From contig JABBOT010000010.1 in NCBI GenBank assembly GCA_016165875.1, forward strand, positions 14,967,357-15,031,356: a stretch of DNA of 64,000 nt. The letters run 5' to 3'. The notes under the pieces are model-generated. The model had not been told where the DNA came from, searched no databases, and was given only the letters and a program-made list of their open reading frames with translations. Source of the stretch: Acanthopleura granulata. Lineage: Eukaryota; Mollusca; Polyplacophora; Chitonida; Chitonidae. Below, in pieces: positions 24,401 to 33,000 of this stretch. The translations under genes were made by a program, and so were the position numbers. Every line of letters starts with the position of its first letter. The first letter of the stretch is position 1.

Positions 24401-26140
24401 GACGTCACCGTATGTGTCATGTTTGTTAACGGCTTCCACAGCATGTTGTTTCCCACAACAGTGTCAGATGATGTCATACATCAATAAGATTTAAGTCTGC
24501 TCGCTTCATTGTTTTCAAGCTCTCTGATCCCATTGGATAAATGGCTTATATTCTGTATCCAACAGTGAATTTTAATTGACTTTCAGAAGCCTTGGCTTGA
24601 AAACTATAAATCTATTAAAGTTTGAACAGATCGGTAATATTCCTGAATGCAGCCTCTATTGCAGTCTTTGTCTGTCAAACTTTCCAATACCCTGCTGAAC
24701 TTTAAACTGAAACTGGTAAATGAAGAGAAAAGCGGATTTATAAAAGTTAGCCTGATAAATAAACAATTAATGTGTTAGACCACGAGGCAAAAGTAAACTT
24801 TTGAAACTCTAGACATATATTAAGTGTGGAAGGCATTCAGGGGGATTGAGTTGTTGGTGGCTCATAAATTTGTAATGGAAATTAAAATATTAATTAAAAT
24901 ATTTAACAAGATAAGTCCTAACCTGCTGTGATTTCATGTCACGTAGTGGTGGATCTTCTTTCAAAATGGCGCATGCCATAAAAATGTTCCAAAGGCGCAA
25001 GAATATTTTAACTCTTTGGCAAGATATTAGGTTTTCAATGAACACTGGAAATGCATTGCTAAAAATACCCTTTAATGTTTGTACCACTGCTCTGTCAAAA
25101 TGTCAAAAGACTCAGACTACGAGAAATTAACTTTACAGTCCAGACCAAACTGACACACTACCACTGCTATTGCGCCAGCTGTAACAAAGCTTACACATCG
25201 AAACAAACTGTCCCAATCAGGGTATTTAAAACAGTTACTACAGGTATAGCGTATTTCAAAATATCTACTGAGATATTCTGGTAAAATTCTGGTTATTCAT
25301 GGTTTTCGTGATAATGGTGTACAAAAGAAAATTGAAAAGGTAAATAAATATCGCACATGGTGCATTGGTGCAAGAAAACATATTTATTTACTACGTTGCT
25401 GTTTAGCTCCCTAGATACTAAACAATTTTTCATGCATCCGTATCCAGCCCACATCTCATGTTCTAGCAATCAATAACGGCTAAAGAATGGCTCTAGAATA
25501 ATGCATCAAGAAATAAGGAAGAAAGTGTTGAACAAGCCCAATTCAAATGCTGTATACTGAGTATAGAGTTCAAATCTTTTTCAACCGTGGAAAACAACAT
25601 TTGTACATTTTATAGGGGATTGGCAAGATATAAGTAAATGTATTTGGATAAGATTTTGGAGCCGTCCGCTGGTAATTTTGGTCTTGTCAAGATGCATGAA
25701 ACCTAATTAAGTATTCGTACAGTAACTGAAACCTACAAATACCGGCACTGAAAAGTGAAACTTACCAGTAGCGTGTGAATATTTGGTTGCGTACCGGTAC
25801 GGTTAAAAATGGTTTTCTTTCTATATGAAAGTTCAATGTACGTACAATTAAGTTGAGGAATTATATAAGTAATGGTCAGCTTCGCTTGGCGCTAAACAAC
25901 ACCATGTATCATATTAACAATGACATCGGATAAAAAGCTGTGTAAAAAGTAAAAGAAACGGCAAGGAGGCCGATGCATGCAACACTCTGTGAGGTTATAA
26001 TGTTGCGGAATCAGTGAATGCTGTTGCAAATGGATATACATATACCTGAATAATGAGTCGACGACTAACGTGTTGAATCTGTCCTTCGTCTTGAAATTCC
26101 ATAATCTTTTAAGATTAAATTTGTCTTCCACTGGACGCAT
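15277..26140 (-). CDS. FG-GAP/beta-propeller-like protein, complete, 8 exons, 356 residues
   Basis: Exons in transcript order: 26140-26046, 22618-22516, 21992-21803, 20807-20701, 20060-19893, 19387-19250, 18396-18262, 15411-15277. All junctions are GT..AG, phases match, and the total is 1071 nt. The protein has repeated propeller-blade motifs: YPGLSVILGGEDGIIRIHE (33-51), DVTRFYHKDLIVGDATGRL (83-101), NVSIVSSDSSGVI, SYILASDNARQVHVI, ALGASNGSIYIV, LLLCAGHFNALQVFY and DLDGDGTQEVVLG (330-342), the last a calcium-binding DxDxDG. No signal peptide or membrane segment is seen, so it is probably cytosolic. I cannot name it. The small FG-GAP proteins ITFG2 and KPTN (KICSTOR subunits) or a BBS-like propeller are possible relatives, but no diagnostic segment convinced me. 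Confidence 0.85.
15400..16560 (-). repeat. array of the exon 8 acceptor junction, mostly 40-bp units
   Basis: On the minus strand each unit contains TTTCAG|AAGTCTGCCCAGTA, identical to the acceptor and first exon bases of exon 8. Copies start at about 15407 and 15448, then every 40 bp from 15501 to 16181 (18 copies), then near 16222 and five more at ~56-59 bp spacing to ~16510, which carry an A-rich filler. About 26 copies in total, all in gene orientation. A minus-strand frame continuous with exon 8 stays open to ~16119 and is a repeat effect. Confidence 0.93.
16561..16914. other. intron 7, unique part
   Basis: Non-repetitive intron sequence with no exon-like segment. The remaining plain stretch, 17164-17483, is also without recognisable content. 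Confidence 0.6.
16915..17163 (-). mobile_element. SINE-related repeat, GGTGCAGGACGGATTT body (copy 1)
   Basis: Starts GAATGCTTATTGTTTAACGC, CCTACACAAGAATATTTCAC, TTATACGAAGGCGGTGTCTC and continues to AGGATGTACCATTTT. It matches 38759-39008 over ~250 bp with roughly 90% identity by eye. It shares only the first ~45 bases with the main SINE family. Confidence 0.85.
17484..17801. repeat. 51-bp minisatellite, 6 copies, in intron 7
   Basis: The unit contains CAATATGCACATCCTGATCA then GATCATAGGGCGAAGA. CAATATGCAC starts at 17501, 17552, 17603, 17654, 17705 and 17756. 51 is 17 codons, so open frames of 126-130 codons arise on both strands; these are not genes. Copies are nearly identical. Confidence 0.95.
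17802..18261. other. intron 7, donor-proximal part
   Basis: Unique sequence up to donor GTAGGA of exon 7. A short direct repeat TTCTGTTAATCCTACCATG occurs twice at 17910-17952. Nothing else was recognised. Confidence 0.6.
18262..18396 (-). CDS. FG-GAP gene exon 7
   Basis: 45 codons, phase 0/0, acceptor TTGTTTTACAG, donor AAG|GTAGGA. It encodes LSQDEYANTGLPIMHLSGL and then DLLLCAGHFNALQVFYEGK, the hydrophobic-turn-strand pattern of a propeller blade. Confidence 0.85.
18890..19062 (-). mobile_element. degenerate SINE-related copy in intron 6
   Basis: GGTTAACAACATGCCCCAAA, ATATTTCGGCTATACAATGA resembles the shared module at 16925 and 38770 at about two thirds of positions. Beyond it the similarity fades. 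This is a low-confidence assignment by eye. Confidence 0.4.
19172..19225 (-). mobile_element. short SINE-family stub next to exon 6
   Basis: TATTTACTTATTTAGTTTAT, then TGCTTAATGCCTTACTCGAG. Only the (TTTA)n end and first module bases remain, 25 bp from the exon 6 donor. Confidence 0.65.
19250..19387 (-). CDS. FG-GAP gene exon 6
   Basis: 46 codons, phase 0/0, acceptor TATTGCAG, donor ACA|GTAAGC. It encodes CSGTFLPRAKLSLPPDQGDY, then VTQIALGASNGSIYIVHDFT. The internal ATG at the exon start is not the gene start because upstream exons join in frame. Confidence 0.85.
19893..20060 (-). CDS. FG-GAP gene exon 5
   Basis: 56 codons, phase 0/0, acceptor TTTTTCTCAG, donor GCC|GTAAGG. It encodes CLLAAEVTSHQGQRSSYILA, SDNARQVHVIN and GEVVLTLKTPETITA, consistent with one to two propeller blades. 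Confidence 0.85.
20172..20325 (-). mobile_element. SINE-family fragment in intron 4
   Basis: (TTTA)n/(TTAC)n, TTTATGCTTTACTCGTGAATG, CGACCAGCATTATTGCAGGA, GGGCAGAGCCCAGAGGAAAC. Central domain and tail are present; the tRNA-like end is missing. Confidence 0.8.
20701..20807 (-). CDS. FG-GAP gene exon 4
   Basis: 107 nt, phase 1 in and phase 0 out; acceptor TTTGTTGTAG, donor AGG|GTGAGT. It encodes GNVSIVSSDSSGVIAGHLPS, then AELWRINLNDQHIAR, a blade with an SDSSG turn where FG-GAP proteins usually carry DxDxxG. Confidence 0.85.
20870..21181. repeat. 78-bp tandem repeat, 4 copies, with TGAGTCA in each
   Basis: Units start at 20870, 20948, 21026 and 21104 (CTTCCTAAGTTCACAAGACA). Copies are almost identical. 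Each carries ACTAGTGAGTCATCAAACG, which contains the AP-1 consensus TGAGTCA. It lies in intron 3 of the FG-GAP gene. Confidence 0.95.
21803..21992 (-). CDS. FG-GAP gene exon 3
   Basis: 190 nt, phase 0 in and phase 1 out; acceptor TTTAAACAG, donor CTA|GTAAGT. It encodes SGPVQDLVVHDVTRFYHKDL then IVGDATGRLTVFCDG, the clearest propeller blade with a VGD turn, and SHSINCVQVLQDA. Confidence 0.87.
22516..22618 (-). CDS. FG-GAP gene exon 2
   Basis: 103 nt, phase 2 in and phase 0 out; acceptor TTACAG, donor AGG|GTACGT. It encodes YPGLSVILGGEDGIIRIHEQ and a polar linker PPTGSHDKQPQKP. GGEDG is the blade turn. Confidence 0.86.
22619..26045 (-). other. intron 1 of FG-GAP gene
   Basis: 3.4 kb between donor CAG|GTATAT and acceptor TTACAG. 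It contains a full-length SINE copy at 23957-24222 and otherwise unique AT-rich sequence. No additional exon is needed, since exons 1 and 2 join in phase through a split Arg codon. Confidence 0.7.
23957..24222 (+). mobile_element. near full-length tRNA-like SINE
   Basis: Ordered parts: TTAGCGTGCTAGCGCAGCG (tRNA-like 5' end), a box-B-like AGTTCAAGTTC, GGTTTCCTCTCCAGCC, GTGAGAAGGTCTGCCAGCAA, CGTGGGTTTCCTCCGG, the central CCACCATAATGCTGGCCGCC, GTGAAATATCCTTGAGTACG, GCATAAAACAC and a (AAATA) tail. It is the best reference copy in the window for this family. Confidence 0.88.
26046..26140 (-). CDS. FG-GAP gene exon 1, start codon
   Basis: 31 codons plus AG; ATG at 26140-26138 in context AAAAATGC (A at -3). 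It encodes MRPVEDKFNLKRLWNFKTKD, RFNTLVVDSLF. Donor CAG|GTATAT leaves AG, completed by G from exon 2 to Arg. In-frame upstream ATGs exist as far as 26209, so a slightly longer N-terminus is possible, but the upstream residues look non-coding. Confidence 0.75.
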
Positions 26141-26261
26141 TTTTAAGGGATTTACATCCACTGAAAGATATAAACGATATAAAAAAAAAGTAACAACAAT
26201 TAAACACACGTGCGAATTTTGTTTTGAAATCTCAACACGCCTTTCCTACCTTTATCAAAGA

Positions 26262-26300
26262 AGAGTTTATAAATTATCTCCCTTTACTCGTTCTCACCGG
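26262..26300 (-). promoter_or_regulatory. possible core promoter of FG-GAP gene
   Basis: On the minus strand AAAGGGAGATAATTTATAAA lies ~125-150 bp upstream of the chosen ATG and includes a TATA-like TTTATAAA. Location and motif only; no TSS evidence. Confidence 0.3.
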
Positions 26301-27720
26301 TGATCTTTTTCACTCTGCAGCACGTGGCTGACAAAGTGTTTACACTAAAAGAACAGATGAAAAACAGTGTAATAAAATTAATAAAAAATAAAAAAGCATA
26401 TTTACCGGCATACATGCACACGTATATTGGTTGTTCACAGATCATGAAATTAAATAAATAATTAAATAAATAAATTAATAGTTGAAAAATCTTAATAATT
26501 AATACATGTGTACCAAATTCTGCCGAATATACCAGTAAGGTATGGAGAACGTGGTGAGAAAGTGTTAGAGAGGGGAAACAGTCGTCTTTCGAAGTGAGAT
26601 TAACATCCAAAATCAGTACAAATGGTAGGCCTAAACAGATGCATTTTAAGCCAGGTAACATAAAAAATGACTTCTATATTTACTACGGAGCACTGCCATT
26701 GATGCCGTCACATGAAGTCATTTGAAGCTTAGCCCACATCGAGAACAAATAATATGTTTTAAACAACGATGTGAGCGCAAAGGCGTACGGAATGCAGAAG
26801 GGGGGGGGGGTGCCCCTCTTCCTTTTGAAGAGAGGGCAATAGTAAGTTTTTGGCCTCCCCCCAATCTTTGGTGTGGTAAGTGTAAATTTTTTTCAACTCA
26901 AATGTGGATAAAAAGAACAAATATGCTTAGGACATAACATAATATGTTTATCCAAGCTTTCCATCATAACAAAACACACAAAACTTTTCTCCGGCTGGTT
27001 GTAAAGGGCAGAGATTCCGGGAAGTAAAGGTGGCCTCGGGCCAGTCGCTTATTGGAATGGGATATAGAATAGTTCCACTTTTAACACCATGTCCAAATTA
27101 TATGAATTTCCATCGAAAAGGGAAAATATGCATTTTTTCCGTGTCTCATCATAATTTTAGTCAGTAAAAGATCGTCCAGAACTTGAACAAGTATCCAGCT
27201 ATTAAAGGTAGTTCACTCAAAGCCAAACAGAAGGCATTCGAGTAGGATTCGAACCAATGAGTATTTATGCTAGTTTACGATCTATATAGTCGCCGTTTTG
27301 CTATTTGTTTTATATCCTCCAAGTAAAAGATTAGCCTTTTTAAACTAAATCTACCTTAAGATGTCTTTATGAATTTGGCCCAGTATATATTTTGTACTCC
27401 GACTAAAAAAGAAGAACTATATGACGTTGCCCGAAAAGTTTTCAATCATAATTTTGATTGCCAATATCGTATCTTAGGCTATCTAACAAGCCAGAGCTTC
27501 CGGCGCCTTTTAGGGGGCCCCTGGACCCTCGCTATTGGACATGGATAGTATTTCCTCTGCTTGAGCCAACCCACATTCCACGACGTTCTGGTAACTTGAG
27601 ACTAAAAAATACCTTCTGAATTCCACCCAATGTAATTAAGTTCGCACTCCGACCAAAAAAACACAATGCCATGCACGTACCCTGAAAAAATCTCCCGTTA
27701 AATTTATAGGCCCTATGTTT
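26301..27720. other. intergenic, upstream of FG-GAP gene
   Basis: AT-rich DNA with a G-run at 26800-26809 and TAAATAAATAAAT-type stretches near 26450-26480. No coding segment or clear element was recognised. Confidence 0.6.
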
Positions 27721-27732
27721 CTTGAGTGACGA

Positions 27733-27937
27733 CGGGTTGCATTTCCTCGATCTAACGAATTAATCCGTTCAACAGTTGCCAGCGTGTTAGTTTCGTCGAC
27801 CTCAGATCGAGATTAGTTAGATCTGTTTGATGTGAAACACCATGCTCAAGAACTGTTCTCTCTGTGAGTTAGATCGACAAGACTGCAATGCACTGCGACC
27901 GATTGCATTTTCGTCGATCAAAGAGATTAATCCGTTT
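27733..27937. repeat. short direct and inverted repeats around TCGTCGATC..TTAATCCGTT
   Basis: A ~38-bp motif (GATTGCATTTTCGTCGATC...TTAATCCGTT) occurs at 27733-27770 and 27900-27937. An inverted half copy lies at 27868-27892 and a further inverted copy at 29352-29390. Confidence 0.65.
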
Positions 27938-28024
27938 CATAAATGGAGGAAAATGTAATCCGACATCACCCAAGAAATGGGTTCAGCAGAAGATTTTTTG
28001 GGTACCTGAACGTCAAAACTCCCA

Positions 28025-28132
28025 CCTTAAAAACCGAAGTAAAAACAAAAAAGAAAGAAAACAAAAGAAAAAAAATAACCAAAAAAAACCCCCAAAAAAC
28101 TAAAACAAAAAAACCAAAAAAAACACAAAAAA
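28025..28132. repeat. A-rich low-complexity tract
   Basis: Long A-rich run with interspersed C and G. Lysine-rich open frames over it are not genes. It is followed by a tRNA-like GGATTCGAACGCG motif at 28141. Confidence 0.85.
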
Positions 28133-28289
28133 CGAGAGCTGGATTCGAACGCGCATGTCGGCGACCTCAATGATCAAGAGACCAGAAAATTGTGTTGGCC
28201 AAACCCACATGTAATGTGAAGTACAAGACCTCGTCGCGAATTTCAACGTGATGCATGAAACTATAGGCCTGCTCATGTAAATTCAACAA

Positions 28290-28920
28290 TACCAAAGACT
28301 ATTCTGACACAATCTCAATTACCTTAAAGACTGTACTGGCAACACTAAAGACTGTACTGGCAACACTAAAGACTGTACTGGCAACACTAAAGACTGTACT
28401 GGCGTAAATTGGGCAACACTAAAGGCTGTATTAAAGTAAGCTCTACAACTCTAAAGACTGACGTAAATCAACTTGACAACAATAAAGGCTTTATTAAACC
28501 TAACAGTATTAACTGATGTACTGACGTTAACACGGCAACACTGATGGCTGCATGTAGTGAAGTAAACACGACAACGCTGAAAAGTGCAAGTAGTGACGTA
28601 AACACGACAGCACTGAAGGCTCCACTGACTAAACACAACACTGAAGAATTCACTGACGTACACCCAACAACACGTAAGGATGTATACCGACGTAAAGCAG
28701 ACAAAAGTAAAGATTTCACTGGCGTAAATCCAACAACACTAATTCCTGTGCGAACGTAAAGCCCAAAACACAGATGTCTGCATTAGGCCTACAGATTAAA
28801 CCCGACAACATAAAGTCTATTCTGACGTAAATCTGGCAACACAATAAAGGCTGTACTGATTGACTTAAACTCGACAACACTATAAAGGCATTATATAATG
28901 ACGTAAAACAACAAAACGAA
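28290..28920. repeat. degenerate minisatellite with TGACGTAAA and CAACACTAAAG cores
   Basis: Four tight 21-bp copies (AAAGACTGTACTGGCAACACT) at about 28324-28405 pass into ~12 longer diverged units. These carry TGACGTAAA, CGACAACACT and AAGGCTGTA. Several small open frames here are repeat effects. Confidence 0.85.
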
Positions 28921-29351
28921 TCATGCATTTATATGTATAGATCTGTTTATTCGACAATATGGTCTATATGAGGTCTATAAATGGGATCACTAAGTAAAAA
29001 CTACGCCAGTATAACGACCATAACAGAAAGGACTGTATACATGCCTGTGTATAAACCAGAAAGGTTTATATATAGGCCTCCACATCAGGTAGCGGTAATC
29101 TTGTTTCATTCACACATGAAAATAAGGGTTCATGGGTATGACAATCAAATCAATGAACAAGTATAAATCATATATTCATGTACGTTACCATTATATTATG
29201 GAACAAATCATATAGAGTCTTCAAGATCAAGATATAGATATACTACTTTCAGCCTTAGTTAGCCTACGCTCTCAAAATAAACTTGCCTGGATGAATCCAT
29301 TTCTGGTAATGAATTATTCCGTCCTTGATAGCTGATGAATCCCTAATCTGG

Positions 29352-29390
29352 AACGGATTAAAACCCTTAGATCGACGGGAAGGCAATCCG
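29352..29390 (-). repeat. inverted copy of the TCGTCGATC motif
   Basis: The reverse complement reads CGGATTGCCTTCCCGTCGAT then CTAAGGGTTTTAATCCGTT, aligning to 27900-27937 with few gaps. The copies bracket the 28.0-29.3 kb segment. Confidence 0.6.
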
Positions 29391-29449
29391 TCATCCTTCA
29401 AGTAACGGATTTACAGTTGAGGATCGTCGACTTCAGATCACCCTTGATC

Positions 29450-29655
29450 TTAGATGAGTGAGGTCGCAAGTTCGAATCCAGCTTCAGTTGCAGAGTTGTA
29501 ACGGCTGTAGCTCCAGGATTTTGTCAGGTATTGGCATTCAAGGTACGGTGGTTTGTTTCTGGTTTTGTCACATTTCCTTCCGCTGACATACCCACCTGCT
29601 TTCATGTAAGCGAAATATTTCTAATTATAGCATAAAACATCAAGAAAACGAACCA
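29450..29655 (+). mobile_element. tRNA-like SINE with different body
   Basis: Box-B-like CAAGTTCGAATCC at 29471-29483, a body unlike the main family, then a 3' part GGTTTTGTCACATTTCCTTC..CATGTAAGCGAAATATTTC and ATAAAACATCAA that resembles the main family's 3' module. Confidence 0.55.
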
Positions 29656-30072
29656 GGACAAATGTACTATGCAAACAAATGTGAAATCTGTAACAAGTCG
29701 GATTAGATTAAAGGGGATATTTACCAGGTATGCAATGTTTTCTCTCAAAGGTGTGACCAGAACATTCTAAGCAGCATATAGCGAGTTTTACTCCTTGGGT
29801 TGTTAAAATTGAGCCGACAATTGCTGAAGAAAACGAGCAATCCTTATCTTCTTATGGATTCTTTGAAATCATGTACTTAATAAAAGCAAATGAACTGTTG
29901 GATTCAGGGACTTCCAAGGCTTTACTGTTGATTAGGTAGGTTAAATTACAATGACAGACTCTGGCGGGCTATGAAAAGGGCCCAAAGTGTTACTCAATGA
30001 AAAGAGCAAAAGGCTTCATACCTTTGAATCACTTTGTTAAACGCGTAAATTAAGGTGTTTTTCGAATCCCCA

Positions 30073-30215
30073 GTAATTATTTATTTATTTATTTATTTAT
30101 TTGATTGATGTTTTACGCAGTACTGAAGAATATTTTACTTATACGACGGCGGCAAGCATTATATGGTGGGGGGAAAGCGGGTAGAGCCCGGGGGAAATCC
30201 ATAAGTTGTTGGCCC
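30073..30215 (-). mobile_element. SINE-family fragment
   Basis: (TTTA)6, then TTTTACGCAGTACTGAAGAA, TATTTTACTTATACGACGGC, GGCAAGCATTATATGGTGGG and AGAGCCCGGGGGAAATCC. Tail and central domain only. Confidence 0.87.
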
Positions 30216-30235
30216 ACCCAGTAATCATTTGCACG

Positions 30236-30480
30236 CTGCTTAACGCCGTACTAAAGAACATGCTATGGGGGTGATAAGTTTTATGGCGGAGAAACCGGTG
30301 TAAACCACCGACATTTGGTGTTGTTGCCGACGAACTTTTCCATGCACATGTGACATACAGATGTGTATACCATATTGGTTAAGACACGTTCGACTTTGCA
30401 AACGATCACACGAGCTCCTCCCACCACTGATTGCCACCAAGTCCGCACCTTCATATATAGAGCGAGTGCACCACATACAT
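30236..30480 (-). mobile_element. SINE-related repeat, AAACCACCGAC body
   Basis: GCTTAACGCCGTACTAAAGA, GTTTTATGGCGGAGAAACCG, GTAAACCACCGACATTTGGT, GACGAACTTTTCCATGCACA. Same family as 14035, 34621 and 49562. It is tandem with the SINE at 30073 and followed by another at 30515. Confidence 0.75.
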
Positions 30481-30514
30481 TTATGCCCATAGGAATAAGT
30501 AATGCATGTATATC

Positions 30515-30760
30515 TTTCTTTTTATTTATTTATTTATTTGTAGATTTACGCAATGCCCAAGAATATTGCGCCTATAAAACGGTGGTCAGCATTATGATGG
30601 TACTGTAAGATAACGGCCAGAGGCTGGGGGCTACCCTCGACCATCGGCGGGTTGCTGGTAGACCTACCCACATACGGCCGGAGTGAAAACAGAAGCTTGA
30701 TTTGAACTCACAGCGACCGCATTGTTGGGAGGCTCCTGTGTCATTGTGCTGTTCTATATA
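30515..30760 (-). mobile_element. SINE copy, near full length
   Basis: (TTTA)n, AATGCCCAAGAATATTGCGC, CAGCATTATGATGG, GACCATCGGCGGGTTGCTGG, CACATACGGCCGGAGTGAA, TTGATTTGAACTCACAGCGA and GGGAGGCTCCTGTGTCATTG. The box-B-like segment is inverted relative to the plus strand. Confidence 0.85.
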
Positions 30761-31741
30761 TCACCCTTACACCCCTTCCATGGAGGCCCTCTATCATCTT
30801 ACATATATAACAGCCTAGATATGTAATAAAGGCAGCTCTGAATAATCACAGTTCCATGAAATTATCCATCAATTTCTCCTTGATTTTCTCATTAGAACCC
30901 AATCATGCGCACAGAAACAAGATATGTGTACCCATCCAGGAGTACATCTGCAATATAACCTTCAGGGAATCTGCATTGCGTTGCATCATCAAATAATGCG
31001 GTCACTTGTATTGCATAACCCTCAGCTGGCTGCGTGTCCATAGTGTACCATGTGGTGTAATTCCTCACGAAACTGTTGGTTCCCCGGAGTAGCCTCCCAG
31101 TCGGCTGTTCATGATGTTACGTCACAGACGGAATTGCATAACCCGCCTCAGTGATGATCAGTTACACTGGGATACAGCACGGGCTGCTTCGCTGGCCGGA
31201 ATCTGCAAGTTTTCAAGCGGCAATGCAGTTCTCCAGTAACTCAGTGTTAGGTAATAATCAGTGATTGTCTAATGTCACACCCCCTAGAGTTCTCGGGTTG
31301 AAAAACAGAGCCGAGAAGAAATCAATTTCATCCTAGGGATGATATAATCGGTCTTCTTCTTAAGTACTATGCTGACTTTCTTGGCCGACGTAATATTTAA
31401 TCGAATCTGTCAGCCGTCGAGAGCTCCAGCCAGGCAGTTCGTTATACATGACCGCCAATGTTACCTCACATGTCAAATGTATGACGTAACGATGAGTAAC
31501 GGTTACATAAACTGTTAGCAAATGGGACAATTGCCTTTGGGCATATTAAGTGGATTTGTAATCAAATCGGCACGAGTCTAATATCTGAATCAGGCACAGT
31601 GTATGAATGATGGACTCTTCGTGATGAACTCCCCCGCCTGCAAGATATAATACCGGGAAGAAATGGATTATTTTGATTTCTTCGTCTGTTTTTGTCTTTC
31701 TCCAGTGTTACAATCCAAACAGGATCTTCAGTTTTATTCAA

Positions 31742-31852
31742 GTGTGTGTGTGCCAGCAACCTGCGGATTGCCGCTCGGTTTCCACCAGAATGCTGGCCGC
31801 CGCGTCGTATATGGGAGATATTCTTCTGCGTGCAGGGGTATAAATAAATTTG
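31742..31852 (+). mobile_element. SINE-family fragment
   Basis: TGTGTGCCAGCAACCTGCGG, TCGGTTTCCACCAGAATGCTGG, CCGCCGCGTCGTATATGGGA, GATATTCTTCTG and a TAAATAAA end. Confidence 0.7.
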
Positions 31853-32282
31853 TTGTCAGGTGAAAATGCGTCAAAACTGAAAATGATATTAATACCAGAT
31901 ATCATTCTGATAACAAGGTTGTACCCATACATCAAAAATATTGGAGTGGTATGCAGTTTTCCCACTTGACATTCGTTACTAATGCAATATGCTGAATATG
32001 TCAGTTTGTATATGAACATGTTTTTGTGTTTAGGAAGTGTGTTACGCACACGGCAAACGCCAAGTATAATTTACTATTTCTTGTACCCCTTTGTCCCAGT
32101 TTTGTTATCCTTGGCATAAGTGGACACGCGCAAATTTAATTCTCTCTAGAGAGGTGGGCTGAGACCTATCGTGATCGTACCAATCCATTAACACAAAGGT
32201 AAAAGTGTTTCAAAGCTTTAATTTGTGATTTTCTTTCTAAAGTCTCTAGGGTCGTACGGTAACAATAGGTGGCCATAGACAG

Positions 32283-33000
32283 GTGATAAGTGAATGGTCA
32301 AGAGTGTCCGTCTCTATGATAACCACTGCTTTCTGCCCTCAGCGCACCCTCTGTCAGGAGGCTGGAGGAACACCCATTGACCATCCACAACACAGGATGG
32401 AGACGTTTCCTCAAAGACTACGAAAATTTCGGCCGCATCTTACAATGCATTGTATAAAATTTTATCCCTTAACCTCTTGACCTCGATTTTCGACCACTCC
32501 GGCCACTGACCATATGTCGCAAAGGCAGGCTGGACACGCACTGACCAGCGCCATTGTTACGGGGTCGCTGACCAGCGACCTTTGCTAGAATCGCACGCGA
32601 CTTCAGACGAAACGCTGTGTGTGAAAGGGCCATTATTTTAATGTAAATGCGTTTTGGTTATGCCTTCTAGTCATTCGTGTCTGTAACCTGGCAGGTGCTG
32701 GATTTGGTGATGGAAACGGAATGATAAGGGAAAATCAGTGGTCATCTTGGCAAAAACTTTGTCAGGCAATCATCATGCATAAATGCCATTGTCGCGAGAC
32801 TAAGACTGCCAACTGTGCCAAAAACCACGCGCCAGAAAGGACGCAATACGCTGGTCAATGGGAAACTGACCAGTGGCATTACAGGAAGGCCATCATTGCC
32901 GGACATCGTGCTTACAGATTTATGTGATAGTCAGAAAATGGTCATCGTGTGTCTGGACTACGTGGTCAGCATAAAACCGCCGACATCGCCGTTATAATCG
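32283..33000. other. cluster of ten TGACCA/TGGTCA hexamers
   Basis: Hexamers at 32295 (TGGTCA), 32378, 32507, 32542, 32569 (TGACCA), 32739, 32852 (TGGTCA), 32867 (TGACCA), 32939 and 32963 (TGGTCA). A palindrome GGTCGCTG-AC-CAGCGACC spans 32563-32580. Not a simple tandem repeat. Another TGGTCA lies at 33645. Confidence 0.6.

Noticed and set aside
27943..28173. Lysine-rich frames
   Set aside because: They translate an A-rich low-complexity tract.
29450..29500. Possible tRNA gene from a box-B-like GTTCGAATCC
   Set aside because: No cloverleaf can be folded around it by eye, and the 3' flank matches a SINE tail, so it is a tRNA-derived SINE head. The same applies to 28141, 37619 and 58550.
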